From JABJMC01 sp964473745 (lineage in GTDB: Bacteria; Patescibacteriota; Gracilibacteria; UBA1369; UBA12473): a stretch of 64,000 nucleotides of DNA. Below, one piece after another: positions 51,928 through 60,429 of the stretch; positions within the stretch are counted from its first letter, which is position 1; every line of letters starts with the position of its first letter. The notes beneath the pieces were generated by a model. It saw only the letters and a list, made by a program, of their open reading frames with translations. It did not search any database and had not been told where the DNA came from. Location of the stretch: NCBI GenBank assembly GCA_964473745.1, contig CAYYQE010000001.1:43944-107943 (forward strand). The letters are read 5' to 3'. The position numbers and the translations under genes were made by a program.

Positions 51928-53124
51928 ATGAACGATCAAGAAGTTGCCCCAGAAGAAGCTCCTTTGCCAGAAGTTGCCCCCGAAGGCGCTCCCGAAGTGC
52001 CGGCTAGCGACGAACCAATGACTCCCATTGAATATGTGGATATGTTTGGTGATGAATCAGAATTAAGTGAAGGGACAAGAATAGAACTCGACACCCTCGA
52101 ACAAGAGGTAATCCCCGCCCCTGAAGATATGACCGCTGAACAGTGGGAAGCAGAATTAAACACCATGCGTGAAGGTGAAATTGAATATTTAGAACGCCAA
52201 ACTCAATCTGAAGATACGGAAATCTCCCAAAGAGCGGAGTTTGTTTTGGCTATTAAAAAAGATATCGACACTTTAGTTGACGAAGTAAATAAGGACGTGG
52301 CTTCTGGCGATCTCGAAACAGCTGAGAAAAAAGTAAAGGGATTCCTAAAAGATAAGCGTGAATATTTACAATCTCTGCCTTTAGAAGGAGAAGATGTGGA
52401 GGCTGCGCTCGCGCAAATGGACTTTTTGATCCAATTGGATTTAAGCATGGTTCATGCTACGGAAAAGACTAGAAGTACGTTACTAGGTTTGATTTCACTC
52501 GGAATTGATATTATCCCGTTTGTGGGAGGAGCCAAAATGATGGCCGAGGCTACTGTTGGAAAAACACTGGCTGGCGAAGATATTGAAGGTTGGAAAAGAT
52601 TACTTCATATGGGTGAAGGCATACTCTGGGAAGTAGTGGATGTTGCCGCTTTAGTTGCGGCTACTGGTTCATTTGGAACCGGTGGAGTGGCGGTCGAGAC
52701 CGGAGCAGTTGGTGTAAAAGTTGCCCGTGGTGCCAAAGGTGTGGGCACTGCCGCCAAAGCCGCCAAAGCCGCGGAAGGAGCCGCTAAAACCGCACGATCC
52801 TCGGAGCAACTTCTTCGTGGTGGTGCTTTGTTTGCTAAGAACGGACTCCCAGGCGCCAAATCTATGGTTCGCGCTGGTAGATTCCTAGAAGCAAGTCCCA
52901 AAATTGCTAAAGCTGTAGATACTGGTTACGACGTTCAAAAAGTTGCCCGCAAAGGCTGGGAAGTCAAAAAAGTACTTGATAAAGGAATGGAAGCCAAAGC
53001 CGATTACACCGAGCAAATGAAATTGTTAGATCAAATTAATACGCAACGAGAATTCCTAACGCAATTACTAGATGAAATGGCCATCAATTTCTTAGAAGTC
53101 GAAACACCCGCGATCGCGGCCTAA
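51928..53124 (+). CDS. Large acidic protein with a pre-toxin TG (PT-TG)-like segment
   Basis: 398 residues. The N-terminus is Glu/Pro/Ala low complexity (1-40). Helical acidic segments run to about 185. The core TLLGLISLGIDIIPFVGGAKMMAEATVGKTLAGEDIEGWKRLL resembles the PT-TG linker domain (I-P-x-V-G...E...T-G-K...G...W) found in polymorphic toxins. A Gly/Ala/Lys-rich region (about 245-340) and a short coiled-coil tail ending NFLEVETPAIAA follow. There is no signal peptide and no recognised toxin domain at the C-terminus. No immunity gene is obvious next to it, so a toxin role is doubtful. Confidence 0.65.
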   Translation: MNDQEVAPEEAPLPEVAPEGAPEVPASDEPMTPIEYVDMFGDESELSEGTRIELDTLEQEVIPAPEDMTAEQWEAELNTMREGEIEYLERQTQSEDTEISQRAEFVLAIKKDIDTLVDEVNKDVASGDLETAEKKVKGFLKDKREYLQSLPLEGEDVEAALAQMDFLIQLDLSMVHATEKTRSTLLGLISLGIDIIPFVGGAKMMAEATVGKTLAGEDIEGWKRLLHMGEGILWEVVDVAALVAATGSFGTGGVAVETGAVGVKVARGAKGVGTAAKAAKAAEGAAKTARSSEQLLRGGALFAKNGLPGAKSMVRAGRFLEASPKIAKAVDTGYDVQKVARKGWEVKKVLDKGMEAKADYTEQMKLLDQINTQREFLTQLLDEMAINFLEVETPAIAA

Positions 53125-53138
53125 CCTTTTCTTAAACT

Positions 53139-54470
53139 ATGAAAGTACTCCTTTTAGCAGCTGGTCGTAGTAAGCGCGTCAAACCTGTTGAGGATAAAAA
53201 TTTCCTGCGGTTCTGCGGCAAATCTCTTATTCATCATCAGTTAGATGCCTTAACTAACGCTGGGTTCAAAGATCTAGTTCTTATTGGAGGAAAGCATAAT
53301 TTAAAAAAACTAAAGACTTTTGCGAAGGATTTTGCCAAAGAGCACAAAAAAACCAAGGTATCTGTTGTTGAGCAAAAAGATTTAGACGCGGGCATGGCTG
53401 GTGCAGTTTTGAGTGCCAAATCCCACGTTAAAAAAGCCGAACCAATTTTGATTGTTAGTTCTAATGATGTGGTCGAAGAAGAAGCCTATCGCTTAATTTT
53501 TGATGCTGCCCAAAATGATTATTTTGAAAGCTGTATTTTGGGGAAAAAAGTCAAAGAATATTTCCCAGGAGGGTATTTGAAAGTGAATTCGCAGTGGGAG
53601 ATTAAGGGGATTGTAGAAAAGCCGGGCGCCGGTAAGGAACCTAGTGATCTGGTGAATTTAGTGCTTCATTTGCATAAAGATACCGAGCGTTTGTTTAAGT
53701 ACTTAGAAGGCGCCACCAGCAAAAAAGATGATGTTTATGAAGTGGCCCTCGATCAAATGATTAAAAGCGGCGTCAAAATGCAAGCCATCCCTTACGAAGG
53801 TTATTGGCAGGCTATTAAGTATCCCTGGCACATTATTGAAATTGCTCGTTACTTTTTTGGGAAAGTCCCAAAACACATTGCCCCCTCGGCGCAGATTGGT
53901 AAGCGCGTCACCATCAGCGGTGATGTTTTAATTGAAGATGGAGTTAAAATATTCGACGGTGCCACAATTGTGGGCCCCGCTTATATTGGTCAAAATTCAG
54001 TGGTGGCCACTAACGCCCTGGTGCGTGATTCTTATCTGGGAGAAGATTGTGTGATTGGCTTTGCCAGTGAAATAGCGCGCAGTGTATTTGGTGATCATGT
54101 TTGGACTCATTCTAATTATATTGGGGACAGCATAATTGGCGATAATGTGTCGTTTGGAGCTGGCAGTGTGACCGGGAATCTTCGCTTTGATGAAGGCAAT
54201 ATTCACGTTAACGTCAAAGAAGAAAAAATGGATTCCGGAACACCTAAATTAGGACTCATCGCCGGAAACAATATTCGTGTTGGCGTAAACACCAGCTTTA
54301 TGCCTGGTGTAAAAATAGGCAGTGATTGTCTAATTGGTCCCGGCCTTATAATCAATCAAGACCTCGAAGCGGGCAGTTTTGCTAACGGAAAAGTAACCTT
54401 AAAAATCACCCCTAATCACTTAAAAGAGCTCCCTTCTCGCAAGGACCTTCTGAAAAATATAGCGTCGTGA
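53139..54470 (+). CDS. GlmU-like sugar-1-phosphate nucleotidyltransferase with left-handed beta-helix
   Basis: 443 residues. The N-terminal nucleotidyltransferase domain has the signature VLLLAAGRSKRVKPVEDKNFL (G-x-G-x-R-like loop as AAGRSKR), DLVLIGG and VEKPGAGKEPSDLVNLVLHL. From about residue 250 there are hexapeptide repeats of a left-handed beta-helix (IAPSAQIGKRVTISGDVLIEDGVKIFDGATIVGPAYIGQNSVV), so it may also acylate. The sugar is not known. The final residues LLKNIAS and the TGA stop lie inside palindromic repeat copy B. Confidence 0.86.
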   Translation: MKVLLLAAGRSKRVKPVEDKNFLRFCGKSLIHHQLDALTNAGFKDLVLIGGKHNLKKLKTFAKDFAKEHKKTKVSVVEQKDLDAGMAGAVLSAKSHVKKAEPILIVSSNDVVEEEAYRLIFDAAQNDYFESCILGKKVKEYFPGGYLKVNSQWEIKGIVEKPGAGKEPSDLVNLVLHLHKDTERLFKYLEGATSKKDDVYEVALDQMIKSGVKMQAIPYEGYWQAIKYPWHIIEIARYFFGKVPKHIAPSAQIGKRVTISGDVLIEDGVKIFDGATIVGPAYIGQNSVVATNALVRDSYLGEDCVIGFASEIARSVFGDHVWTHSNYIGDSIIGDNVSFGAGSVTGNLRFDEGNIHVNVKEEKMDSGTPKLGLIAGNNIRVGVNTSFMPGVKIGSDCLIGPGLIINQDLEAGSFANGKVTLKITPNHLKELPSRKDLLKNIAS

Positions 54471-54606
54471 CGATAGTTACAAGTTTTGAGAAACAATTTA
54501 TGAAGCATGAGGAAATCGTATCAAATATGATACGATGACGAATGGTGAGTGAATTGTAGCCAAAACTTGCAAATTGCAGTAGATGCTATATTTTTCAGAA
54601 GGTCCT
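54442..54606 (+). repeat. 165-bp imperfect palindromic repeat, copy B
   Basis: Same length and orientation as copy A. The outer arms are AGGACC / GGTCCT joined to perfect 17-base arms CTTCTGAAAAATATAGC / GCTATATTTTTCAGAAG. Inner pairs are CAAGTTTTG/CAAAACTTG, ACAATT/AATTGT, and the central TCGTATC-AAATAT-GATACGA hairpin. It begins within the last ten codons of the nucleotidyltransferase gene and ends 19 bases before the GT2 start. Confidence 0.9.
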
Positions 54607-54625
54607 AAAATTTGAAAAAGAAGTT

Positions 54626-55435
54626 ATGAACCCCAAAGTTTCTGTCATTATCGTGAATTACAATCATAAGTACTTCCCCAAAATGTGTGTGGAGGCTATT
54701 GAACGTAGCCAAGTAGATTTTGATTATGAGATTATTGTGGTTGATAATGGATCGATTGATGAAAGCCTTCCTAAATTAAGAGAATTAAAAAAAGAAGGCC
54801 GGATTAAATTAATTGAATCTTCCAAAAATTTGGGTTACGGCCAAGCTAATAATCTGGGCGTTAAAAAAGCCAAAGGTGAATTTGTGATTATTTCTAATCC
54901 AGATGTTTTTGTGAAGGAAAACACCATGCAAAGGCTGGTGGAGTTTTTAGAAGACCACCATGAAATTGGTCTACTTGGTCCCCGGCTTCGTTATTACAAC
55001 GGTGAAATTCAAGAATCCTGCCGTCGGCACATGACTTTTCTGGATCTCATTATTAAACGGACTTTTCTTAAAAAATTACCCCGCTACAAAAAACGCTTAA
55101 AGCGTTACCTCATGCATGATTTTGATCATAAAACAATTCAAGAAGTAGAACTCATTACTGGCGCTTATTTTGTTATTAAAAAGGATGTTTATGAGGGAGT
55201 AGAAGGTTTTGATCCGCGTTATTTTCTGTTTATGGAAGATTATGATCTTTGCTTGAAATTAATTAGAAAAGGTTACAAAATCGTTTATTTCCCATTGACC
55301 GAAGCCGAGCATTATCATAAAAGGTTATCTAGTGGCAGTGTTTTCCACTTATTAGGACGTCGGATCTTTTGGGTCCATGTCGTTAGTGCCCTCAAATATT
55401 TCTGGAAGTGGCGTCACTTTAAATCTCATATCTAA
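54626..55435 (+). CDS. Family 2 glycosyltransferase (rhamnosyltransferase-like)
   Basis: 269 residues. GT-A fold: VSVIIVNYNHKYFPKMCVEAI, IIVVDNGSIDESLPKL, LGYGQANNLGVKKAKGEFVIISNPDVFV (DxD-like metal site) and YFLFMEDYDLCLKLIRKGYKIVYFP (ED-Y motif). No membrane segment. It follows the nucleotidyltransferase gene across the repeat, so the two may supply and use the same activated sugar. Confidence 0.9.
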   Translation: MNPKVSVIIVNYNHKYFPKMCVEAIERSQVDFDYEIIVVDNGSIDESLPKLRELKKEGRIKLIESSKNLGYGQANNLGVKKAKGEFVIISNPDVFVKENTMQRLVEFLEDHHEIGLLGPRLRYYNGEIQESCRRHMTFLDLIIKRTFLKKLPRYKKRLKRYLMHDFDHKTIQEVELITGAYFVIKKDVYEGVEGFDPRYFLFMEDYDLCLKLIRKGYKIVYFPLTEAEHYHKRLSSGSVFHLLGRRIFWVHVVSALKYFWKWRHFKSHI

Positions 55436-55456
55436 AATCTATAATTTCTAAATATT

Positions 55457-55970
55457 ATGAAAATCACTCACATAGTCTTAACTGTAATCTGTTTAACATT
55501 GTTTTTTGGAGGATGCCTTGGCAATTCCTACTACACCGAAACAGTTTTCAAAGAGTCCCCTGATTTTATGGTTGTTGAAATGAAAACTTATGACCCACTT
55601 AGTGAGTATTTTACTTTTAAATACCAACCCAGTGTTTGGGAAATTGAAGAGTGGCCAGTAGAAGAAGCCCCTGGCGTTGTCGTACTCGTGAACAAAGGAT
55701 ATGAAGATCGCTCCTGTTATTTGCTCCCTGGCAGTATTGGGACCGGAGGAGAAGAGGGACAATATGTCTCCGCAGGCACCCTTTTGACCACCAAAGGACA
55801 AGCCTCCATGTTAGACATTTATAACGCCGCCGGCATCCATTTAAAGGAAATCGTTGGTTATGAAGTTAATGGAATTCCTTATGTTTTTGAAGTTAATTTA
55901 CCTGCTTCCCAGGCTGATCAGTGCTCGCAAGACGCTCAGCTTGTAAACGCCACCTTTGAGGTACCTGGGG
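55457..55970 (+). CDS. Lipoprotein, 3' end lost in assembly gap
   Basis: 171 residues are visible before the N run. A lipoprotein signal peptide with lipobox LFFGGC (Cys at about 20) follows MKITHIVLTVICLTL. The mature part is acidic and probably beta-rich (YFTFKYQPSVWEIEEWPVEEAPGVVVLVNKGYE). The family is not recognised. The stop codon is unknown; the open frame across the gap has no meaning. Confidence 0.75.
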
Positions 55971-56070
55971 NNNNNNNNNNNNNNNNNNNNNNNNNNNNNN
56001 NNNNNNNNNNNNNNNNNNNNNNNNNNNNNNNNNNNNNNNNNNNNNNNNNNNNNNNNNNNNNNNNNNNNNN
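55971..56070. other. Assembly gap (100 N)
   Basis: A run of exactly 100 undetermined bases, a scaffolding convention; the true gap length is unknown. It truncates the lipoprotein gene and ends one base before the ferredoxin stop codon. Confidence 0.99.
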
Positions 56071-56071
56071 C

Positions 56072-56341
56072 CTACTGCTCAATAGTAACGTCGCCTTTAA
56101 TTTTGCATTGGCAGGCCAGACGATGTTCACCATCGGCTTTTCCCATGGCTTTTAAAGTTTGTTGTTCCGTTTCTGTTGGCTCATTTAATTCTCCTTTAGC
56201 TTTGACTAAACAGGTCCCACAGATTCCATTTTCACAGCCATAGGGGATAGGCCACCCATTTTCTTGCGTGACTTTGCGGAGCTCTTGGCCTTCTTCAACT
56301 TCTACTGATTGATTAGTGTTTGTGAATGTTACTTTTGGCAT
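56072..56341 (-). CDS. Plant-type [2Fe-2S] ferredoxin
   Basis: 89 residues. The cluster ligands are C36, C41 and C44 (PYGCENGICGTC) and C77 (RLACQCKI), the classic CxxxxCxxC...C pattern. It is a small electron carrier. It is encoded 650 bases downstream of the 2-oxoacid:ferredoxin oxidoreductase genes on the same strand and may serve them, although those enzymes normally use 4Fe-4S ferredoxins. Confidence 0.95.
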   Translation of the reverse strand: MPKVTFTNTNQSVEVEEGQELRKVTQENGWPIPYGCENGICGTCLVKAKGELNEPTETEQQTLKAMGKADGEHRLACQCKIKGDVTIEQ

Positions 56342-56473
56342 AAATAAAATTAATAAATTTTTTACGACGACATTTTAGCAGACTTAAGAGAGCTATACGA
56401 GATAGGAAGAAAAATTCGACGTCGCAGGGGCGAAAATGCTAATGTGAATAAGTTAAAATTTAACTTTTTCCAA

Positions 56474-56980
56474 ATGGCTAACGTATTAGTAATAATCTCC
56501 CCTGAAGAATACCAAGACAAAGAATATAACGACACCAAAGCGGCTTTAGAGGCCGCGGACCACATTGTTTTTACCGCTAGCACAGTCCAAAAAGCGCACG
56601 GGAAATTAGGAGGGACAACCGAGTGCGACGCCTTAATGTACGAGGCCAATGCTGACGACTATGATGCCGTGATTTTTATTGGTGGACCTGGTGTTTTTGA
56701 ATATTTCGAAGATGATGCCGCGCATAGTGTGGCTCAAGATTTTTATAATGCTGGAAAGCTAACCTGTGCCATTTGTGCGGCGCCCGGTGTGCTGGCCAAC
56801 GCCGGCCTTTTACAGGAGAAAAAGGCTACTTGTTGGCCGGGTGAGGCGGATCACATTCAGGAGAAGGGCGCTCAATATACTGGTACGCCCGTGCATCGCG
56901 ATGGGTTAATTATTACTGGGAATGGCCCAGATGCCGCTCATGAGTTTGGCGAAACAATCGCTAAGGCTTTGAATGAATAA
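56474..56980 (+). CDS. DJ-1/PfpI-family protein
   Basis: 168 residues. The nucleophile cysteine lies in LTCAICAAPGVLANAGLL (the CxAP elbow), with a family Glu near the N-terminus (SPEEYQDKE) and AVIFIGGPGVFEYFEDD. A His/Asp pair in GPDAAHEFGETI may complete the site. Members include protein deglycases, chaperones and proteases; activity cannot be assigned. It lies against the direction of its neighbours. The start is the ATG of MANVLVIISP. Confidence 0.9.
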   Translation: MANVLVIISPEEYQDKEYNDTKAALEAADHIVFTASTVQKAHGKLGGTTECDALMYEANADDYDAVIFIGGPGVFEYFEDDAAHSVAQDFYNAGKLTCAICAAPGVLANAGLLQEKKATCWPGEADHIQEKGAQYTGTPVHRDGLIITGNGPDAAHEFGETIAKALNE

Positions 56981-56990
56981 AAACTGCGAA

Positions 56991-57848
56991 TTATTTAAGC
57001 CTTTCCAGTAACACCCCCACATCCTGCATCTCCTGCTTAACCAACGGTCCTTTTTTAAGTTGCGGCAATTGTGCCTCGTAAGTTGGACGATCTTCTTTGT
57101 AATAAATCCCAATATTAATTCTATCTTCCCACTCTTCTGCGGCCTTAAATGCCTCGATTTTGCTCGTTACATCGTGCCCCTTATCTTCCTCCAGCTTACG
57201 CACTCGCTCTTGATACCACTGATAGGTATTTTTTTTGTTGAAAGTCACGCAGGGTTGCAACACATCTAGGATCGCGGTGCCTTTGTGCTCGATGCCTTGT
57301 TTAATCAGTGAAGTTAAATGTTGAATATCACCAGAAAACCCCCGCGCCACAAATGTCGCTCCCGATGAAACCGCAATCTTGATCGGATTCACTGGAACTT
57401 CCAACGTTCCGTGCGGCGTGGAGTGCGAACAATAATCAGCATCACTAGTAGGGGAGGTTTGACCTGTTGTGAGCCCGTAAACCTGATTATTTTCCACAAT
57501 ATAAAGCAAGTTGTGATTCCGTCGCATCAGGTGCGCAAAGTGCCCCAATCCAATCCCATAACCATCACCATCACCGCCCACAATAATTACATTTAAATCA
57601 TGATTTGCCAGCTTAACTCCACTGGCGAGTGGCGCTGGACGCCCATGCAAAGTATGAAAACCAAACGTTTTTACCCAGTGCGGCATCTTGGACCCACACC
57701 CAATCCCTGAAATCACCACATGATTCTCCTGCGGGATATCCAGTTGCGTCATAGCCTGTTTAATCGCCATCCAAATCCCAAAATCGCCACACCCCGGACA
57801 CCAGTTCGGGAACCCTTTGCCTTCTAGATTTTTGAGTTCAATCGCCAT
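56991..57848 (-). CDS. 2-oxoacid:ferredoxin oxidoreductase, beta subunit
   Basis: 285 residues. The thiamine-diphosphate subunit: NWCPGCGDFGIWMAIKQA (Cys pair), SGIGCGSKMPHW, VIIVGGDGDGYGIGLGHFAHLMRRN (the GDGxx...N metal/TPP motif) and IVENNQVYGLTTGQTSPTS. It works with the alpha-gamma protein encoded two bases upstream to decarboxylate 2-oxoacids (pyruvate or 2-oxoglutarate) to acyl-CoA, passing electrons to ferredoxin. Substrate choice is not readable. Confidence 0.94.
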   Translation of the reverse strand: MAIELKNLEGKGFPNWCPGCGDFGIWMAIKQAMTQLDIPQENHVVISGIGCGSKMPHWVKTFGFHTLHGRPAPLASGVKLANHDLNVIIVGGDGDGYGIGLGHFAHLMRRNHNLLYIVENNQVYGLTTGQTSPTSDADYCSHSTPHGTLEVPVNPIKIAVSSGATFVARGFSGDIQHLTSLIKQGIEHKGTAILDVLQPCVTFNKKNTYQWYQERVRKLEEDKGHDVTSKIEAFKAAEEWEDRINIGIYYKEDRPTYEAQLPQLKKGPLVKQEMQDVGVLLERLK

Positions 57849-57850
57849 AA

Positions 57851-59698
57851 TTAAAGTAAGGATTTAATTTTTTCTACAATTTCATCAGGGAAAAACGGCC
57901 GGCCATCCCATTTAAGGAAAGTGTCTGGGATATCCACCAAAGATTCTTGGCGAATTAGTTGGCCCAACTGACCATTATGATTTCCTTCAATCAGCAATGT
58001 TTTATTGGCGCGCTTCAAAAATTTACGCACCTCGTCTGCGGGGAATGGATGCAAATAAGTTGGATGTAATAAATTAACCGCGATGCCTTGTTGGGCCAGT
58101 CTTCGCATCGCTTCTAAAACAGGCGCCTTAGTTGAACCCCACGCCACCACCGAAATAGCCGCTTCTTCTGGGCCATAAACACTAACTGACGGCAATTTTT
58201 CTCTGATTTCATCCATTTTGCGGAGCCGTTTAGCGTGTTGGGCAGTGCGCATTTCCGGGCTTTCTTCTAGATCACCAACCTCATTATGTTCATAGCTGTT
58301 GGCTACATAACGTCCAGTTTTCATGCCCGGCAAAGTCCGCGGAGAAACTCCCGAGTCAGTCACTTGATATCGTGGAAAATCTTCGCTCATATCATTGGTT
58401 TCTGCGGCAATAGGTCCTCGATCAATTTCTATTTTCTCTCCAAAATCATCTACCGAATACAAACTTTCTGATAAATATTTGTCTGAAACAATCAAAACCG
58501 GAATGTGATATTGCTCCGCGTAATTAAAAGCCTGCTGAATCATAGTAAAAGCCTCTTTAACATCTCCGGGGGCCATTACTAATTTAGGGAATTCATCGTG
58601 CCCCGCGTTCAAAACATATTGCAAATCACCCTGACTAGTCCAAGTTGGCATACCTGTTGCTGGCCCAGGTCTTTGTACTTCGAGTAAAACCAGTGGCACC
58701 TCGGAAATTCCAGCCATACTCAAAGCTTCGTTCATCAGCGCAAAACCACCTCCAGAAGTGGCGGTCATCGCTCGAACCCCAGCATAACTAGCGCCAATTA
58801 CATGCAAAATCGCGGCCAGTTCATCTTCAGTCTGGCGGACCACCATCCCCAGTTCTTCATCATGCTCCGCAAAAATGCTTAGCGTCGTGGAAGCTGGCGT
58901 CATCGGATAAGCGGCAAAAAATTTGCATCCCGCTTGCATCGCGCCATAACAAAAAGCCTGATTTCCAGACATTAGCATGCGCGCCGGATCGGGCGTTGGT
59001 TTGGCATGGTGCGGAAACTTATCTGGATCAAAGTTCTTTTTCATATATTCATAACCAGCCTTGGCCATTTTTTGGTCTAAATTTATTACTTTTTCGCCTT
59101 TATCTTCAAACTGATGCGCAATTAGATCTTTCAAATAACTAAGAGGATAGTTCAGTAAGGCAAGCGAGGCCCCAAGAGCCACCATATTTCGCATTACATC
59201 CATCCCTTCATTCTCTTTTACGATTTTCCCAAACGGCACCGGAAACCAAGAAACTCCTTTTTTAACCTCATCTTTCAAAATCTTTAAATCTTCCGGATCA
59301 AAAATAATCCCCCCATCAGCTGTTAAATCATCATGATGTAGGTCAAAAGTCTCGCGATTCAAACACAAGAGCAAATCAATGGCTCGAATTTGTGAATAAA
59401 TCGGGTCTGAACTAACGCGAATATGACAACTATTATGTCCACCTCGTATTAAAGACGGATATTCAAGGTAAGAAAAAACATTTAAACCTCCTCGTGTAAA
59501 ACATCGCGCAAACAACTCACCAGTTGAATTAATTCCTGAACCAGCCTCTCCTCCCACCATCCAAGTCACACAATTGCGATCAAAATCCTCCTCAGGCCCT
59601 AGTTTTTGTGGTTCAGTCGAAATATCGGCCTTGGCATGGCCGTTTCCATTGGTGAGGACCTTAGTTTTAGTCGATTTTTCTAGGGTGATTTCTTCCAT
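57851..59698 (-). CDS. 2-oxoacid:ferredoxin oxidoreductase, fused gamma-alpha subunit
   Basis: 615 residues. A gamma domain (about 45-235: VTWMVGGEAGSGINSTGELFARCFTRGG) is fused to the alpha domain (from about 245: MLMSGNQAFCYGAMQAGCKFFAAYPMTPASTTL, then RQTEDELAAILHVIGASYAGVRAMTATSGGGFALMNEAL). The C-terminal transketolase domain is VVAWGSTKAPVLEAM. This KorA-like layout is typical of two-subunit enzymes. The first 35 residues are an extra polar leader. It is in one operon with the beta subunit. Confidence 0.94.
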   Translation of the reverse strand: MEEITLEKSTKTKVLTNGNGHAKADISTEPQKLGPEEDFDRNCVTWMVGGEAGSGINSTGELFARCFTRGGLNVFSYLEYPSLIRGGHNSCHIRVSSDPIYSQIRAIDLLLCLNRETFDLHHDDLTADGGIIFDPEDLKILKDEVKKGVSWFPVPFGKIVKENEGMDVMRNMVALGASLALLNYPLSYLKDLIAHQFEDKGEKVINLDQKMAKAGYEYMKKNFDPDKFPHHAKPTPDPARMLMSGNQAFCYGAMQAGCKFFAAYPMTPASTTLSIFAEHDEELGMVVRQTEDELAAILHVIGASYAGVRAMTATSGGGFALMNEALSMAGISEVPLVLLEVQRPGPATGMPTWTSQGDLQYVLNAGHDEFPKLVMAPGDVKEAFTMIQQAFNYAEQYHIPVLIVSDKYLSESLYSVDDFGEKIEIDRGPIAAETNDMSEDFPRYQVTDSGVSPRTLPGMKTGRYVANSYEHNEVGDLEESPEMRTAQHAKRLRKMDEIREKLPSVSVYGPEEAAISVVAWGSTKAPVLEAMRRLAQQGIAVNLLHPTYLHPFPADEVRKFLKRANKTLLIEGNHNGQLGQLIRQESLVDIPDTFLKWDGRPFFPDEIVEKIKSLL

Positions 59699-59714
59699 GG
59701 AGCCTAATTATACA

Positions 59715-60326
59715 TCACTCATCTTGGATGACTACTTTTCCATGTTGAAGCCAACGAATTACTTCGGGATACCATTTTATTTCTAAGGATTGAATTTTTG
59801 CCTTTAGGGATTCCGGGGTGTCATCAGGTTCAATTTCAGTTTCTTCTTGGTGAATAATAGGGCCGCCGTCACATTGTTCGGTTACAAAATGAATGGTCAT
59901 TCCGGTTTTTTTGTCATTGTTTTTAAGTGGAGCCGCAAAAACAGTTCCTCCAAAAAATCCCGCCCCACCATATTTTGGAAGTAGGGAAGGGTGCACATTA
60001 ATAATCTTCCATTTAAAATGCTCAACAAATTCCGGGCCTAGAATTTGCATATAACCCACCAAAACAATCAAATCTACCTGTTTTTCATCTAAAATCGCGG
60101 CCAATTCTTGGTCAAACTCGACGCGAGTTTTACCTTTAGGATCCACAAAAGCAGTGTCAAAACCTTGTTCCTTGGCACGCTGCAGGGCATAGCAGTTTTT
60201 TTTGTTGCTAGCGACCACGGCTAATTCCACTCCTGGCATTTTGCCAGCCTGAATTTCATTAATAATAGCCTGCAAATCAGTGCCTTGGGTGGAAGCGAGA
60301 ACAGCAATGCGGAAAGTTTTTTTCAT
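59715..60326 (-). CDS. purN: Phosphoribosylglycinamide formyltransferase
   Basis: Uses 10-formyl-tetrahydrofolate to formylate GAR in purine synthesis. 203 residues. IAVLASTQGTDLQAIINEI (phosphate loop; SG-S/N is replaced by STQGT), AVVASNKKNCYALQRAKEQG, LIVLVGYMQILGPEFVEHFKWKIINVHPSLLPKYGG (catalytic N-H-D set: NVHPSLLP) and TIHFVTEQCDGGPIIHQ (Asp). The start is the ATG of MKKTFRIAVL. It lies 16 bases upstream of the oxidoreductase alpha gene. Confidence 0.94.
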   Translation of the reverse strand: MKKTFRIAVLASTQGTDLQAIINEIQAGKMPGVELAVVASNKKNCYALQRAKEQGFDTAFVDPKGKTRVEFDQELAAILDEKQVDLIVLVGYMQILGPEFVEHFKWKIINVHPSLLPKYGGAGFFGGTVFAAPLKNNDKKTGMTIHFVTEQCDGGPIIHQEETEIEPDDTPESLKAKIQSLEIKWYPEVIRWLQHGKVVIQDE

Positions 60327-60392
60327 GTGTATAAAAAGAATAGCATTCTGATTTCGACTCTTCAAGCTGAGCTCGTAAGTCGAGGTTTAGGG

Positions 60393-60420
60393 TTGACATA
60401 CCTTTGAATAAAGTTAAAGA
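60393..60420 (+). promoter_or_regulatory. Promoter of the lipoprotein gene
   Basis: TTGACA, 16-base spacer, TAAAGA. Transcription would start close to 60427, leaving almost no leader before the first possible codon of the lipoprotein frame. Confidence 0.5.
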
Positions 60421-60429
60421 TAAGGACCG

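Noticed and set aside
51928..53124. Calling this gene a polymorphic toxin with the neighbouring DUF5652 gene as immunity protein
   Set aside because: There is no export signal, no toxin domain and the DUF5652 gene lies upstream and resembles a common membrane family.
55956..56243. Open frames running through the N block
   Set aside because: They depend on undetermined bases and carry no meaning.
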